From: Phycisphaerae bacterium
GTDB lineage: Bacteria > Planctomycetota > Phycisphaerae > UBA1845 > CAIVHJ01
Assembly (NCBI GenBank): GCA_022072405.1
Contig: JAJVHX010000003.1
Coordinates: 1 to 64,000, forward strand
DNA: 64,000 nucleotides
Reading direction: 5' to 3'
The notes beneath the pieces are model-generated. The model did no database searches and had not been told where the DNA came from. It saw nothing but the letters and a program-made list of their open reading frames with translations. The position numbers were made by a program, and so were the translations under genes. Shown in pieces: positions 35,639 through 45,125 of the stretch (positions are counted from its first letter, which is position 1; every line of letters begins with the position of its first letter).

Positions 35639-38600
35639 ATGACGCAGCGCGCAGCGAGCAACAGCTTACGATTCCTGGTCGGGGTTATTCTGCTGGTCGG
35701 CTGGACAGGGTGTGGTCCCGGGGAGACCAACGACAATAACAGCAATCAGAATGTGAATGACAATTCCAACGGTAACACCAACACCAATCTGAACAGCAAC
35801 AGCAATCAGAATGACAACAGCAGCGGACCGCTGCTGGGGCAGGTGTGGCTGGAATTCGATCTGGACCCGGAATCGCTGATCGTCGCCCGGGCACTGGCGG
35901 GCACTGGGGTATCCGATCGATTCACGCAGTACCGCTTCCTGGGAACCAAGAATCCGGTGGTTGGCACGCCTGAAAGTATCAACCAGATCGATGTGATTCT
36001 GTCGAATGGCGTGGCGGTACGGGTCACGCTGGATAGCCTGGGCCGACCGGCCAGCTTTCTGGCTTCGGATGATTCCGCTTTGATCCTGGCTTATAACGAT
36101 GAAGAGGGGACCGTCGACTGGGTGCTGGTCAGTACCGTCGGCGCCACCTTCAGCGGTACCGAAGAGCTGGTGGATGTTGCCCAACCCGCCCAGGTCGATG
36201 ATTCCACCGATATCTGTGCCTTGCTCGCCCAGTTGCGGGTGGTGACGTCGGCGGTATTCTCCGGATGTGAAACGGAACCGACCTTCGCTTTATGTGTCGG
36301 CAGTATCTTTTCGTCCTCTCAGGCGTTGGATGACCTGTGCGACAGTGAGTTGATCCTGGCTGATCTGGATGATTCGACGGGTGAGGGGCCTTCACTGAGC
36401 GTGCCGCTGGGTGTGGTGGCGATCGGGCCGGCGGATGAAGTCAATCCCGGTACGGGTATCACGCTGGATGCGACGGCGTTCGGCGGAACTCCGCCCTATG
36501 CCATCTCCTGGTCGGTGCAGGATGGACCCTCCACTCCAATTATCACTGTGGTGTCTAATGGAACGGATACCTCGCGCAGCACTGCGACCGCCACACTGGG
36601 TTTTGTGGGGGAATACATCTTCCGGGCTACGGTGACGGATAATGATGTGCAGATCGCCTACTACGACCTGACGGTAACCGTGGCTGAGCAACCTGATGCG
36701 TTGACGGTGTCCGTGAGTGCGGAAGCATCGGAAACGGTTCCGTTTACCGCCCAGTTTGATGCCGATGTCGAGGGTGGCGTACCGCCCTATAGCTATTCCT
36801 GGACCATCTTCTCCGGTCCGACGGATGAAGCCGATTTCGCTGCTCCTACGGCAGCCAGCACCGAAGCCACCTTCTCCGAAGGGGGCACTTACATCGTGCA
36901 GGTGTCAGTCACCGATTCGGATAACCCGCCAATCACCACGGTCAGCAGTGCCGCGGTAACGATTATTGATCCGGCGGTGGATCTGATCGCCCACATCACT
37001 TATCCCGATTGCGATCAGGATACGGATGAGGATACCTGTGCCGCCGTGGGCGAAGAAGTGGAGCTGGGTGTTGATCTGATCAACGAGGAGGGCACACCGG
37101 CCCAGATCAATTACAACTGGTCGCTGGTCAGTGGGAATGCGTCCCTGACGGGTGCCTCCAGCAGCACTCCGACCCTGACGGTCGAAGGTCTGGGCGTGAT
37201 TGAGGTTTCGGTTACGGTGACGGATTCCGCCAAGGGACAGACTTCCAGCGATTCAATTACGATTGAAGCGATCCAGGAAGGGGCTCTGACGGTGGAAATT
37301 CTGACCGATAGCCAGGCGATTCAGAACCAGCCCGAAATGCTGTTATCTGAAGTAACCAACGCTACCGGCGAACTCACTTACGAATGGGAAGTCACTTCCG
37401 GTACCGGTACGTTTGATGATGAAGCCAGCCAGAACGTGCAATTCACACCCACCACCCGACCCAGTGTCACCGTCCGGCTCACGGTAACTGACGCCGCTAC
37501 GGATGAATCCGCAACGGATACTGCCACCATTCTGGTCTCCACTTTTAGTGCCACCATCGTCGGTGAGGATGAAATCAGCAGCAACAGCATCGAAAACTAC
37601 ACGGTGAACTTGTCATCGAGTGCACCTGATGAAGTAAGTTACGCCTGGACGGCGACCAAGTCGAATCCCTCCGATTCGATGACCATTAGTATTCTGGATG
37701 TGGATGGCGCCTCCACCAATGTGCAGGTGATCGGCGATGGGCAGTACACGCTGCAGGTGACGGTGACCGATGAAGGCGATTCCACTAATTCCACTGTCGA
37801 TACCCAGCTGATTACCTCGGTATGTGCCCCGACGGATATTCCCGAAGCCGATGCGGGTACCGCCCAGTTGGCGGCAGCCGGGGCCGTGGTGACTTTGGAC
37901 TGCGATTCCGATTCTGCAACCCAGCGGACTTATACCTGGAGTCAACTGAGTGGTACCACGGTATCGCTGACTCCGGGAGCCAGCGGAGTGGCGACCTTTA
38001 CCATGCCCAGCGGGGTAACCACGCCGCTGAATTTTTCCTGCCAGGTCTCCAATACCACGACCTTCTGCGACGCCACCGATACCGTGAAGGTGTATGCCAC
38101 TCCGGTGGTCAAGCCGACCGACGGAACGATCAATCAGGATGTCGGCCTGGGTAGTAACGTAACTATTAATTGCACCCAAACCGCCGGTACTCCGGTGGCT
38201 ACTTATACCTGGGAGCAGGTTCTGGGCACGGCGGTGACGTTGGATATCAGCGAAGCGGGCGTACTGACTTTTGAAACCCCGCTCAGCCCGGATACGTTGA
38301 AATTCGAATGTGCCGGTATTGTCGAAGATGCGGAGGATGGCCTGTTGACGGGTGCATTCAGTACCGCCAACCCGGCCACCATCACCAACAGCGGTTATGA
38401 AATTCGCGCCGCCGCCAAGACCGGTGCCAGTGCCCCGACCAGCATCGGCGGAACTTATTCGACGATTCTGACCGATCGGGTACGTTTAAATAACCAGACG
38501 CCCGGTTATGTCGTCTTCGCCAGCCAGGTGGCGGGCGGATCGGCGGCTCAGGGCCTGTTCGGTCTGGATGTCGCCAGCGCAGGACAAACCTCCGCAGTAA

Positions 38601-39637
38601 CGGTTCGCACCACGCAAGGTGCGGCTGCTCCGGCTGCTACCGGCGGTACGATCAGCGCGATTACCGTTTTCGATGTGAACAACAGCCGCCAGGTGGGCCT
38701 GGTCGCGGACATCACCGGTGGATTGGACAGCATCACCACCGCCGTCTTGACTCAGGCGGATGGCGGGGCGCTGGCGGAAGCCTACGCCAACGGGACAACC
38801 GATGCCAATCCCGGCGGCAAACGCTATTGCGATTTCTACGATGTCGGCTTGCCCGGTAGCGGCTCGGCGGCGATCCATGCTCAGTTTGATAATGGCAGCG
38901 ATGCCGATTGTTTGGATGATTTCCTGGAGGGTATTTACCAGGGAACCAGCAGCCTGGCGGTGGAAGGGACAACCTCCATCCCTGGCGGCAGTGGTGGTCA
39001 GCTCTTTGACGGCACGTTTGAGCAATTGCAGGTCAGCAATTCGGGGGCGGTGGTCTTCGCCGCGTCCGGGGCGACCAGTACCCGTTTCGGAGCCTTCAAA
39101 TATACCTCGTCGCTGGCCAAGGTTTTTCTGGATAATGGCGCGGCAGGGGATACGGCTGCTCTGTACACCGAGGAGTTGCCGGCTGATCTGGAAACCAACG
39201 CCACCGGGCTGGTCTTTTTCATTACCGGTATCGACAACCAGCCGCTGGGCTGGGCCGATCCCAAAGCCGATACCGGCTTGTTCAATGGCAATGGGACCAG
39301 TGGCACCAACCTGGGCCTCAATAACGCGCAGACCACGACCGACCTGAGTTTTGATCTGTCAACGATCAGCGAAGTGGCGGGTAATGCCAGCGGTGATGTC
39401 GCCTTCATTGCGGATAACCAGCTGTTCTATTACCGGGCATCCACGGGTCGAACGGTTCAGGTGTATGATGCCGCCACCACGCCGCATCTGATCAAGGGCG
39501 GTATGACGATTCAGGATGTGGACAGCAACAACTACCCGCTGACCACGATCCACGAAGTGCAGTTGAACGACGCGGGCTATATTGTCTTCACTGCCAACTA
39601 CACCGGCGGAACCGGCGTCTTCGTCGCCAAGCCGTAA
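35639..39637 (+). CDS. Large repeat lipoprotein with PKD-like domains
   Basis: 1332 residues. The signal peptide ends at VGWTGC (lipobox). A tether of Asn-rich NDN/NSN repeats follows (about 29-62), like the one in the cytochrome lipoprotein at 27352-29151. Residues about 255-930 hold several Ig/PKD-like domains, with repeating phrases of the type YSWTIFSGP, YTWSQLSG and YTWEQVLG in WxxxxG settings. The last 370 residues carry spaced segments of the form N-x2-G-x3-F (for example NTSG/NASGDVAFIA and NDAGYIVFTA), a repeat type seen in planctomycete surface proteins. It is probably exported to the cell surface; no enzymatic motif is visible. A strong terminator follows. Confidence 0.8.
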   Translation: MTQRAASNSLRFLVGVILLVGWTGCGPGETNDNNSNQNVNDNSNGNTNTNLNSNSNQNDNSSGPLLGQVWLEFDLDPESLIVARALAGTGVSDRFTQYRFLGTKNPVVGTPESINQIDVILSNGVAVRVTLDSLGRPASFLASDDSALILAYNDEEGTVDWVLVSTVGATFSGTEELVDVAQPAQVDDSTDICALLAQLRVVTSAVFSGCETEPTFALCVGSIFSSSQALDDLCDSELILADLDDSTGEGPSLSVPLGVVAIGPADEVNPGTGITLDATAFGGTPPYAISWSVQDGPSTPIITVVSNGTDTSRSTATATLGFVGEYIFRATVTDNDVQIAYYDLTVTVAEQPDALTVSVSAEASETVPFTAQFDADVEGGVPPYSYSWTIFSGPTDEADFAAPTAASTEATFSEGGTYIVQVSVTDSDNPPITTVSSAAVTIIDPAVDLIAHITYPDCDQDTDEDTCAAVGEEVELGVDLINEEGTPAQINYNWSLVSGNASLTGASSSTPTLTVEGLGVIEVSVTVTDSAKGQTSSDSITIEAIQEGALTVEILTDSQAIQNQPEMLLSEVTNATGELTYEWEVTSGTGTFDDEASQNVQFTPTTRPSVTVRLTVTDAATDESATDTATILVSTFSATIVGEDEISSNSIENYTVNLSSSAPDEVSYAWTATKSNPSDSMTISILDVDGASTNVQVIGDGQYTLQVTVTDEGDSTNSTVDTQLITSVCAPTDIPEADAGTAQLAAAGAVVTLDCDSDSATQRTYTWSQLSGTTVSLTPGASGVATFTMPSGVTTPLNFSCQVSNTTTFCDATDTVKVYATPVVKPTDGTINQDVGLGSNVTINCTQTAGTPVATYTWEQVLGTAVTLDISEAGVLTFETPLSPDTLKFECAGIVEDAEDGLLTGAFSTANPATITNSGYEIRAAAKTGASAPTSIGGTYSTILTDRVRLNNQTPGYVVFASQVAGGSAAQGLFGLDVASAGQTSAVTVRTTQGAAAPAATGGTISAITVFDVNNSRQVGLVADITGGLDSITTAVLTQADGGALAEAYANGTTDANPGGKRYCDFYDVGLPGSGSAAIHAQFDNGSDADCLDDFLEGIYQGTSSLAVEGTTSIPGGSGGQLFDGTFEQLQVSNSGAVVFAASGATSTRFGAFKYTSSLAKVFLDNGAAGDTAALYTEELPADLETNATGLVFFITGIDNQPLGWADPKADTGLFNGNGTSGTNLGLNNAQTTTDLSFDLSTISEVAGNASGDVAFIADNQLFYYRASTGRTVQVYDAATTPHLIKGGMTIQDVDSNNYPLTTIHEVQLNDAGYIVFTANYTGGTGVFVAKP

Positions 39638-39667
39638 ACAGCTTCGAATTATTTGCTTAACAACCTA

Positions 39668-39701
39668 CTGCCATGAGTTAACAGCTCATGGCAGTTTTTT
39701 T
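39668..39701 (+). terminator. Rho-independent terminator
   Basis: The arms CTGCCATGAG (39668-39677) and CTCATGGCAG (39685-39694) make a perfect 10-bp stem with a 7-base loop, followed by TTTTTTT. It ends the large lipoprotein gene and insulates the flagellar operon. Confidence 0.93.
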
Positions 39702-39896
39702 ATCCCCACACCAAGCCCAGTCGGACGCCACCCGGCCTGCAGATCATGCAGGGTCTGATGCAGATTCTGCGCCTGTTAATTTGGAAAAAGGATTGAAAAA
39801 TCAAAAATACCGCGAATTTTTATTTTATATAACATATTTATATTTAATTGGTTATGAAAATTACGGAGCGGTATATAGCGGTGGTCACAACATGAT

Positions 39897-39912
39897 TGGC
39901 ACGGCAGTTGGT
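39897..39912 (+). promoter_or_regulatory. Sigma-54 type promoter for flagellar operon
   Basis: TGGCACG (39897-39903), four bases, then TTGGT (39908-39912). The consensus is TGGCACG-N4-TTGCT, so all but one base match and the GG-to-GC spacing is right. A start near 39923 gives a leader of about 30 bases to the ATG at 39953. Sigma-54 control of middle flagellar genes is common; no rpoN or activator gene is in this window. Confidence 0.65.
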
Positions 39913-39952
39913 TTAGGTGGCTTGCGAACTTGTGTCGCCATGAGGTGAACCA

Positions 39953-40141
39953 ATGGTCCGAGCTGCCAATTATCGAGTGCATCTGATGAACAGCGAGGCT
40001 GATTCTGACTGGCAACGTCTGGGCGCCGCCATAGTGGAACAGGCGGAAGAGATGATGCTGGCAGAGTTGACCGTGTCGCTGGCGGATGCGGAGTTGATGG
40101 ACGAAGGGAACGGGCGAGCGATTACAAAGGATCAGGGATGA
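39953..40141 (+). CDS. Small protein upstream of flgF
   Basis: 62 residues, no signal peptide or membrane helix, acidic (SEADSDWQRLGAAIVEQAEEMMLAELTVSLADAELMDEG) and probably helical. It is preceded by GAGGTGA and lies just behind the sigma-54 type promoter. Its stop overlaps the flgF start by 4 bp (ATGA), so it looks like the first gene of the flagellar operon. No family recognised; a small regulator or chaperone is possible. Confidence 0.5.
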   Translation: MVRAANYRVHLMNSEADSDWQRLGAAIVEQAEEMMLAELTVSLADAELMDEGNGRAITKDQG

Positions 40142-40896
40142 TCTACGGATTGTGGAATAGTGCGGCGGGTATGCAGGCCAATCTGTATCGCCAGAATGTA
40201 ATGGCGAACAATCTGGCCAACATCGACACCGTCGGTTTCAAGCAGGACCTCGCCATGCTGATGGAACGGCCGGTGGAGTCCCGCGAAGAAGGCACCGCCC
40301 CCGGGCCGATCAATCGTTTTTTTGATCGCCTGACCGGCGGAGCCAATGTCAAACCCACGATCCACAATTTCGCCGCCGGGCCGGTAATGCCCACCGGTCA
40401 ACCGCTCGATGCCATGATCAACGGTGCGGGCTTTTTCCAGGTGCAGACCGCTAACGGCGTGCGTTACTCGCGCGACGGCCGGTTTACCATCAATGGTAAT
40501 GGTGAACTGGTGACGGTGACGGGCGGCCATCCGGTGCTCAGTGCCGGCGGCGCGCCGATCACGGTTCCCGACGGCGGGCAGGTGATCATCAATGCTCAGG
40601 GCCAATTGCTGCAGAATGAGACGCTGGTCGGCCAGGTCGGCTTGGTCGAATTCGCCGATACGAACAAACTGCGCAAGATCGGCGGCAACTTGTTTATTGC
40701 GACCGAGAAAGCAACCCCTCAACCCGCTGCGAATCCGACCTTGATACCCGGAGCGGTGGAGGGTTCCAACTTTGAACCGATCAGCGGGCTGGTCGGCATG
40801 ATCGAAGCCACGCGGGCGTTTCAGATGAATGCCTCGCTGTTGCAGTTGCAGGATCAGACGCTGGGCCGGGCGATCAGTGATATTGCAAGATTCTAG
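40138..40896 (+). CDS. flgF: Flagellar basal-body rod protein FlgF
   Basis: A 252-residue component of the proximal rod. The N-terminus MIYGLWNSAAGMQANLYRQN and NNLANIDTVGFKQDLA are the rod/hook family signature. The C-terminal ATRAFQMNASLLQLQDQTLGRAI is the partner helix that packs with it. It directly precedes flgG, and the start is translationally coupled to the small upstream ORF. Compared with FlgG, the first part is more divergent, which fits FlgF. Confidence 0.92.
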   Translation: MIYGLWNSAAGMQANLYRQNVMANNLANIDTVGFKQDLAMLMERPVESREEGTAPGPINRFFDRLTGGANVKPTIHNFAAGPVMPTGQPLDAMINGAGFFQVQTANGVRYSRDGRFTINGNGELVTVTGGHPVLSAGGAPITVPDGGQVIINAQGQLLQNETLVGQVGLVEFADTNKLRKIGGNLFIATEKATPQPAANPTLIPGAVEGSNFEPISGLVGMIEATRAFQMNASLLQLQDQTLGRAISDIARF

Positions 40897-40956
40897 ATCA
40901 GCGCGGAGATACGGGATCACGGAGAAGAAGTGGTAAGAGTTTTTCAGGAATAGCCA

Positions 40957-41766
40957 ATGGCGATTACGGCATTACAGGCAGCGGCGAGCGGGATGAAGGC
41001 ACTGGACACCAAGCTGGATGTCCTGGCCAACAACCTCGCCAACATCAATACCGTCGGATTCAAACGCTCACGAACCAATTTCGAAGATCTGCTCTACCAG
41101 ATCAAGCGTGAACCAGGTGTGCTCAATGCCGACGAAGAACCGATCCCCCACGGCATCCAGGTGGGTGTGGGTGTGGCGGTGTCGGGGACGCAGCTTAATT
41201 TCGAGCGCGGCGGGCTGGATACGACCAATCAACCTCTGGATATCGCCATTGAAGGCGAGGGATTCTTCCAGGTTCGTACCCGATTCAACGGTGAGGAGGC
41301 GGTGGCTTATACCCGGGCGGGCAATTTCACGCGCAATGCCAATGGTCAAATGGTGCTGGGCAATAGTGAAGGTTCGCTGCTCGAACCGGCCATTACCATT
41401 CCGCAGGATGCCGTCAGCGTATCGGTCACGAACGATGGCCAGATATTGGTCCAGCAACCGGGCGATGCGGAACCAACGCCCGTGGGCCAACTCGAACTGG
41501 CGAGATTTGTGAATCCGGAAGGGCTGAAACAGATCGGCAAGAATCTTTATATCGAAACCAATGCTTCCGGCACACCGGTAACCGGAAATCCGCAGACCGA
41601 AGGCATGGGCAGTTTGCGCGGGGGTTCGCTGGAAGAGAGCAACGTGGAGCCGGTGCGGGAGTTGATTGACCTGATCAAGACGCAGCGGGCCTTTGAATTG
41701 AATTCTCAATCCATCCAGAGCGCTGATGAAACGCTCCAGGTGGTGTCGAATTTACGACGCTTCTAA
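40957..41766 (+). CDS. flgG: Flagellar distal rod protein FlgG
   Basis: A 269-residue distal rod protein. ALQAAASGMKALDTKLDV and NNLANINTVGFKRSRTNFEDLLYQ are nearly the family consensus. The C-terminus ELIDLIKTQRAFELNSQSIQ and SADETLQVVSNLRRF closes it. The RTNFEDLLYQ segment corresponds to the FlgG-specific sequence that stiffens the rod. It is exported by the flagellar type III apparatus. It lies 60 bp after flgF and is followed by flgA. Confidence 0.95.
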   Translation: MAITALQAAASGMKALDTKLDVLANNLANINTVGFKRSRTNFEDLLYQIKREPGVLNADEEPIPHGIQVGVGVAVSGTQLNFERGGLDTTNQPLDIAIEGEGFFQVRTRFNGEEAVAYTRAGNFTRNANGQMVLGNSEGSLLEPAITIPQDAVSVSVTNDGQILVQQPGDAEPTPVGQLELARFVNPEGLKQIGKNLYIETNASGTPVTGNPQTEGMGSLRGGSLEESNVEPVRELIDLIKTQRAFELNSQSIQSADETLQVVSNLRRF

Positions 41767-41813
41767 TGAGGATGAACTTCGCATGATCGGCGGCTGAGTG
41801 CCGCCCTGGCAGG

Positions 41814-42890
41814 ATGCTGATGATGAGACGCAAGGATTGCGACAATTCACGCCTTCATACCCCGCGACGAATTCTGATCGCGCTGGTATTGCTGAGCTGC
41901 GGTGCGGATCGGGCAAGTGCCGCGGTGATCCGCTTGCACCCGACCGCTACAGCGATACAGACGGAGGTGCGTCTGGGGCAGGTGGCTGAGCTGGTGGGTT
42001 TTTCGGCTGATCAGGCGGCACAACTGGCTGATCTAGTCGTGGTGGAACAGCTCGAAGCCGGCCGTGAAATCACCATCACCACTGTACAGATTAACACCCT
42101 GCTGGCTGGTAATAAGGTGAATCTGGCGGATGTGGTCATGCGCGGAGCCAGTCGTTGCACCATTCGTCGGCCGGTGGATCTCACACCAGCGAACACAACT
42201 CATGCGGAACCATCCAGCCTGACACTCGAAGCTCAATTACGCCGTTACTTCGAAGAACGCATCCGCGAGTATGGCGGGCAACTGGAATTGAGTTATGGGC
42301 GGAATATTCAGCCGCTGCTGCTGTTGAGCGGACCGGAATATGAATTCACCATTCGCCCGCGCAGCAGTCGGTTGCTGGGCCAGCTGGAGTTGAGCGTCAC
42401 CATTCAGCATGGCTTGCAACCGCCGCAGGTCGAGCCGGTCACCGTCCAGGTGACTCTGACCCGTGAAGTGGTGGTCGCCAAGCGCAGCATCAATCGCAGC
42501 CAGACGATCACTGCGGAAGATGTGCGGATGGAAGCACGTTCGTTTCAGGATCTGGCCGACCTGGGCCTGACTGATCTGCAGCAGACGGTCGGATTGCGCG
42601 CCAAGCAGTTAATCGCCACCGGCGACATGATTATGACAACACAACTGGAACAGATTCCGCTGGTGCAGCGCAATGAAGAGGTGCGCATCCTGTCGCAGCA
42701 GGGCGGCATCGCGCTGGAAACAACCTGTAAAGCGCTGGAAAGCGGAACGCTGGGCCAGGTGATTCGCGTTCGTAATGAAACATCCAGGAAGGTATTTCAG
42801 GTTAAAGTGACTGGACTGCGTCGAGCGGAGGTTTTCGGCGAATCCGCAGCTTTATTGGCCCAGAAAAGCCGAAAGGACCAAACACCATGA
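41814..42890 (+). CDS. flgA: Flagella basal-body P-ring assembly protein FlgA
   Basis: A 358-residue exported chaperone for P-ring assembly. The signal peptide is about residues 17-40. The C-terminal SAF domain (about 225-350) shows VVVAKRSINRSQTITAEDVRMEAR and VRNETSRKVFQVKVTG, as in FlgA. The N-terminal region is longer than in E. coli FlgA. The start could also be at 41820 (MMRRKD), which is better spaced from GGCAGG. The last codons overlap the flgH start by 4 bp (ATGA), so the two are coupled. Confidence 0.85.
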   Translation: MLMMRRKDCDNSRLHTPRRILIALVLLSCGADRASAAVIRLHPTATAIQTEVRLGQVAELVGFSADQAAQLADLVVVEQLEAGREITITTVQINTLLAGNKVNLADVVMRGASRCTIRRPVDLTPANTTHAEPSSLTLEAQLRRYFEERIREYGGQLELSYGRNIQPLLLLSGPEYEFTIRPRSSRLLGQLELSVTIQHGLQPPQVEPVTVQVTLTREVVVAKRSINRSQTITAEDVRMEARSFQDLADLGLTDLQQTVGLRAKQLIATGDMIMTTQLEQIPLVQRNEEVRILSQQGGIALETTCKALESGTLGQVIRVRNETSRKVFQVKVTGLRRAEVFGESAALLAQKSRKDQTP

Positions 42891-43630
42891 CACAGGGTTT
42901 TACCTCCATCCTGCTGGTACTGTTGTCGGTGAATGTGGCCTGGGGCCAGAGCAGCTCCATGTATAAGCAGGCCCAGGACCAGCATACGCAACAGGAACAG
43001 GCCAAGAAAAGCCAGGTCGAAACCGCCGTTGCTCCCGGAAGCAGTTCGGCCACGCAGACGGGTGAGTCGCTCAACCCGGAGCTGGAAAAAACGTCACTCT
43101 GCGCCGTACCCACCAAGCCGGCTACACAATTCAAAGTCAATGATCTGATCGTGGTCATCGTCCGCGAAGAAAAAGAATATGAAAGCGATGCCAAGACCGA
43201 GAGCAAACGCAGCTACCAGATGGATACGCAGATTGATCGTCTCTTCAAGTGGGTCAACGGCAATCTGGGTGAAGCGACTTTTCCCGACGGCAAGCCGGAA
43301 ATCGGTCTGGATGTGAAGGAGGACCGCAAAGGTGAAGGTGACGCGGAACGCAACGACAAGCTGACCTTCCGCCTGACCTGCACCATCATCGATATCAAGC
43401 CCAACGGCATCCTGGTGCTGGAAGGCAAAAAGAGCATCAAGGTCGATGGTGACGAACAGCAGATGACCTTTACCGGGAGCTGTCGCAGTGCGGATATCAC
43501 CGCCGACAACTCGGTGCTGAGCAGTAATGTGGCTGAACAGGTGATCAACGTCCAGCACTCCGGGGCGGTGCGCGATGCCGCCAAACGGGGCTGGCTGGCC
43601 AAAATGTTCGACCAGGTCCGACCGTTATAG
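42887..43630 (+). CDS. flgH: Flagellar L-ring protein FlgH
   Basis: A 247-residue outer-membrane L-ring protein. The signal peptide ends near VAWGQS. Later come NDLIVVIVREEKEYES, LTFRLTCTIIDIKPNGILVLEGKKSIKVDGDEQ, a clear FlgH core, and the ending SGAVRDAAKRGWLAKMFDQVRPL as in the family. Unlike E. coli FlgH, no lipobox cysteine is evident in the signal peptide. Between flgA and flgI. Confidence 0.9.
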   Translation: MTQGFTSILLVLLSVNVAWGQSSSMYKQAQDQHTQQEQAKKSQVETAVAPGSSSATQTGESLNPELEKTSLCAVPTKPATQFKVNDLIVVIVREEKEYESDAKTESKRSYQMDTQIDRLFKWVNGNLGEATFPDGKPEIGLDVKEDRKGEGDAERNDKLTFRLTCTIIDIKPNGILVLEGKKSIKVDGDEQQMTFTGSCRSADITADNSVLSSNVAEQVINVQHSGAVRDAAKRGWLAKMFDQVRPL

Positions 43631-43638
43631 GTTGAATT

Positions 43639-44772
43639 ATGAAACGCGTATTACTCATCATCGTGATTTTGCTTTCGACCACCGGCCCGGCATGGGGTCA
43701 GAATGTGCCGATCGGCTCCATCGCCCGGTTCAAGGGTCCGCGCATCAACCAGTTGCAGGGCTTTGGACTGGTGGTGGGTCTGAATGGCACGGGTGACAGC
43801 GATTATCAGCGGACGATCGAGCCGCTGGCCAACGTTCTCAAGTATTACGCCAACCCGGTGGAGAATCTGGAAGAGCTGGCCAAGACCAAGAATGTGGCGG
43901 CGGTCATGCTGCAGGCCACGCTGCCCGAAGGCGGTATACGTGAAGGTGAGCGTGTTGATGTGCAGGTGATGGCCATCGGTAACTGCAAGAATCTGCAGGG
44001 CGGAAAACTGCTGGCTGCTCCTTTACAACATCACGCCCTGGTCGATCGGCGGATCATGGGCTTTGCCATGGGTGATATCCAGCTGCCCGATGCCGAATCG
44101 CCGGTGACCGGTGTGATCCGCCAGGGACTGACACTGGAAGAAGATGTGATGGTGCGGTTCATGGCCAGTGGGGCCGATCTGCAACCGCTCTATCACAACA
44201 ACTGGATCAAGCCGGAGGAGTTTTACGTCACGCTGGTGATCGACGAAACACACGAGGGCAACGGCATGGCAGCGGCGATGGCCGAAGCGATCAACGCCGA
44301 TCTGGGCGTGTCCTTCGCCAGCGAAGGTGAAGCGCAGTTGGCCATGGCCATGGACCCCAAGAACGTGGTGGTGCGGGTGCCCCATGTGCAGGTGGAAGAC
44401 CCGGTGCCCTTCATGCGTGACATCGAAGCCTTGACTCCGCTGCTGCCGGAACGAGGCGCCCGGGTGTTGATCAATCGCACCGCCGGATTCATCGCCATCG
44501 ATGGCGAAGTACGCATCTCACCGGTGATGTTTGCGGTGGGTGGGCTGAATATCAATATCGTGCGGGCTACGGATGGACAGGCGGTAACGCCGACCGTGGA
44601 GCGGCGCTCCTTTTTTGCCATTGATCCGGGCAGCCAGGGCGGACCCAATCTGGCGGAACTGCTCAAGCAACTGGATCAGATCCAGGTGCCCATCGCTGAC
44701 CAGATTACGGCCATCGAGGAGTTGCATCGCATGGGCAAGATACACGCCCAGATCATGTATGTGGATGAATAG
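43639..44772 (+). CDS. flgI: Flagellar P-ring protein FlgI
   Basis: A 377-residue periplasmic P-ring subunit with a signal peptide ending at AWGQ. GSIARFKGPRINQLQGFGLVVGLNGTGD is the FlgI hallmark. GERVDVQVMAIGNCKNLQGG is the conserved core, and the C-terminus ALTPLLPERGARVLINRTAGFIAIDGEVRISPV also matches. Presence of flgH and flgI confirms an outer membrane in this organism. Confidence 0.94.
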   Translation: MKRVLLIIVILLSTTGPAWGQNVPIGSIARFKGPRINQLQGFGLVVGLNGTGDSDYQRTIEPLANVLKYYANPVENLEELAKTKNVAAVMLQATLPEGGIREGERVDVQVMAIGNCKNLQGGKLLAAPLQHHALVDRRIMGFAMGDIQLPDAESPVTGVIRQGLTLEEDVMVRFMASGADLQPLYHNNWIKPEEFYVTLVIDETHEGNGMAAAMAEAINADLGVSFASEGEAQLAMAMDPKNVVVRVPHVQVEDPVPFMRDIEALTPLLPERGARVLINRTAGFIAIDGEVRISPVMFAVGGLNINIVRATDGQAVTPTVERRSFFAIDPGSQGGPNLAELLKQLDQIQVPIADQITAIEELHRMGKIHAQIMYVDE

Positions 44773-45123
44773 ATGAATACGACCAGCATACCTCCTCAGG
44801 ATATTCCCGACTTCGCCGTCCGCAAGGATTGGCTGCTGGGTCAGCTGCATGATTCCGTGACGCAACTGGTCAGTATCAGCTTTTTCGAGACCTTGATGGA
44901 AAGCAGCCGCAACGGTGCCTTCAAGGGCGATCTGGGACACGGTGGGCGCGGCGAAGAGGTATTCGGCGGGCAACTCGATCGCCAGTTGGCTATGGAGATG
45001 TCGAAATCGCCGAAGTTCGGAGTGACGCAGAACATTTATCAGGATCTGGCCAAAATTTACGATCGGCCGCGCGGCTGGGCGGAAATCCAGCGTATGCTGA
45101 CGCCGGTCAATGTGGTGGGCTGA
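44773..45123 (+). CDS. flgJ: Rod-binding protein, FlgJ N-terminal domain only
   Basis: 116 residues that cover only the rod-binding domain of FlgJ. Visible are the helix SISFFETLMESSRNGAF and FGGQLDRQLAMEMSKSPKFGVTQNIYQDLAKIY (a rod-binding motif). The muramidase domain of E. coli FlgJ is absent, so another cell-wall hydrolase must make room for the rod. It starts immediately after the flgI stop and ends 2 bp before the next gene. Confidence 0.85.
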   Translation: MNTTSIPPQDIPDFAVRKDWLLGQLHDSVTQLVSISFFETLMESSRNGAFKGDLGHGGRGEEVFGGQLDRQLAMEMSKSPKFGVTQNIYQDLAKIYDRPRGWAEIQRMLTPVNVVG

Positions 45124-45125
45124 CC

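Larger units (their letters stand above)
39638..39952. other. Intergenic region with terminator and sigma-54 promoter
   Basis: 315 bp. It begins with a terminator (39668-39701), has an AT-rich centre (39780-39850) as expected for an upstream activator and IHF-type region, and ends with a -24/-12 promoter at 39897-39912 for the flagellar operon. Confidence 0.7.
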
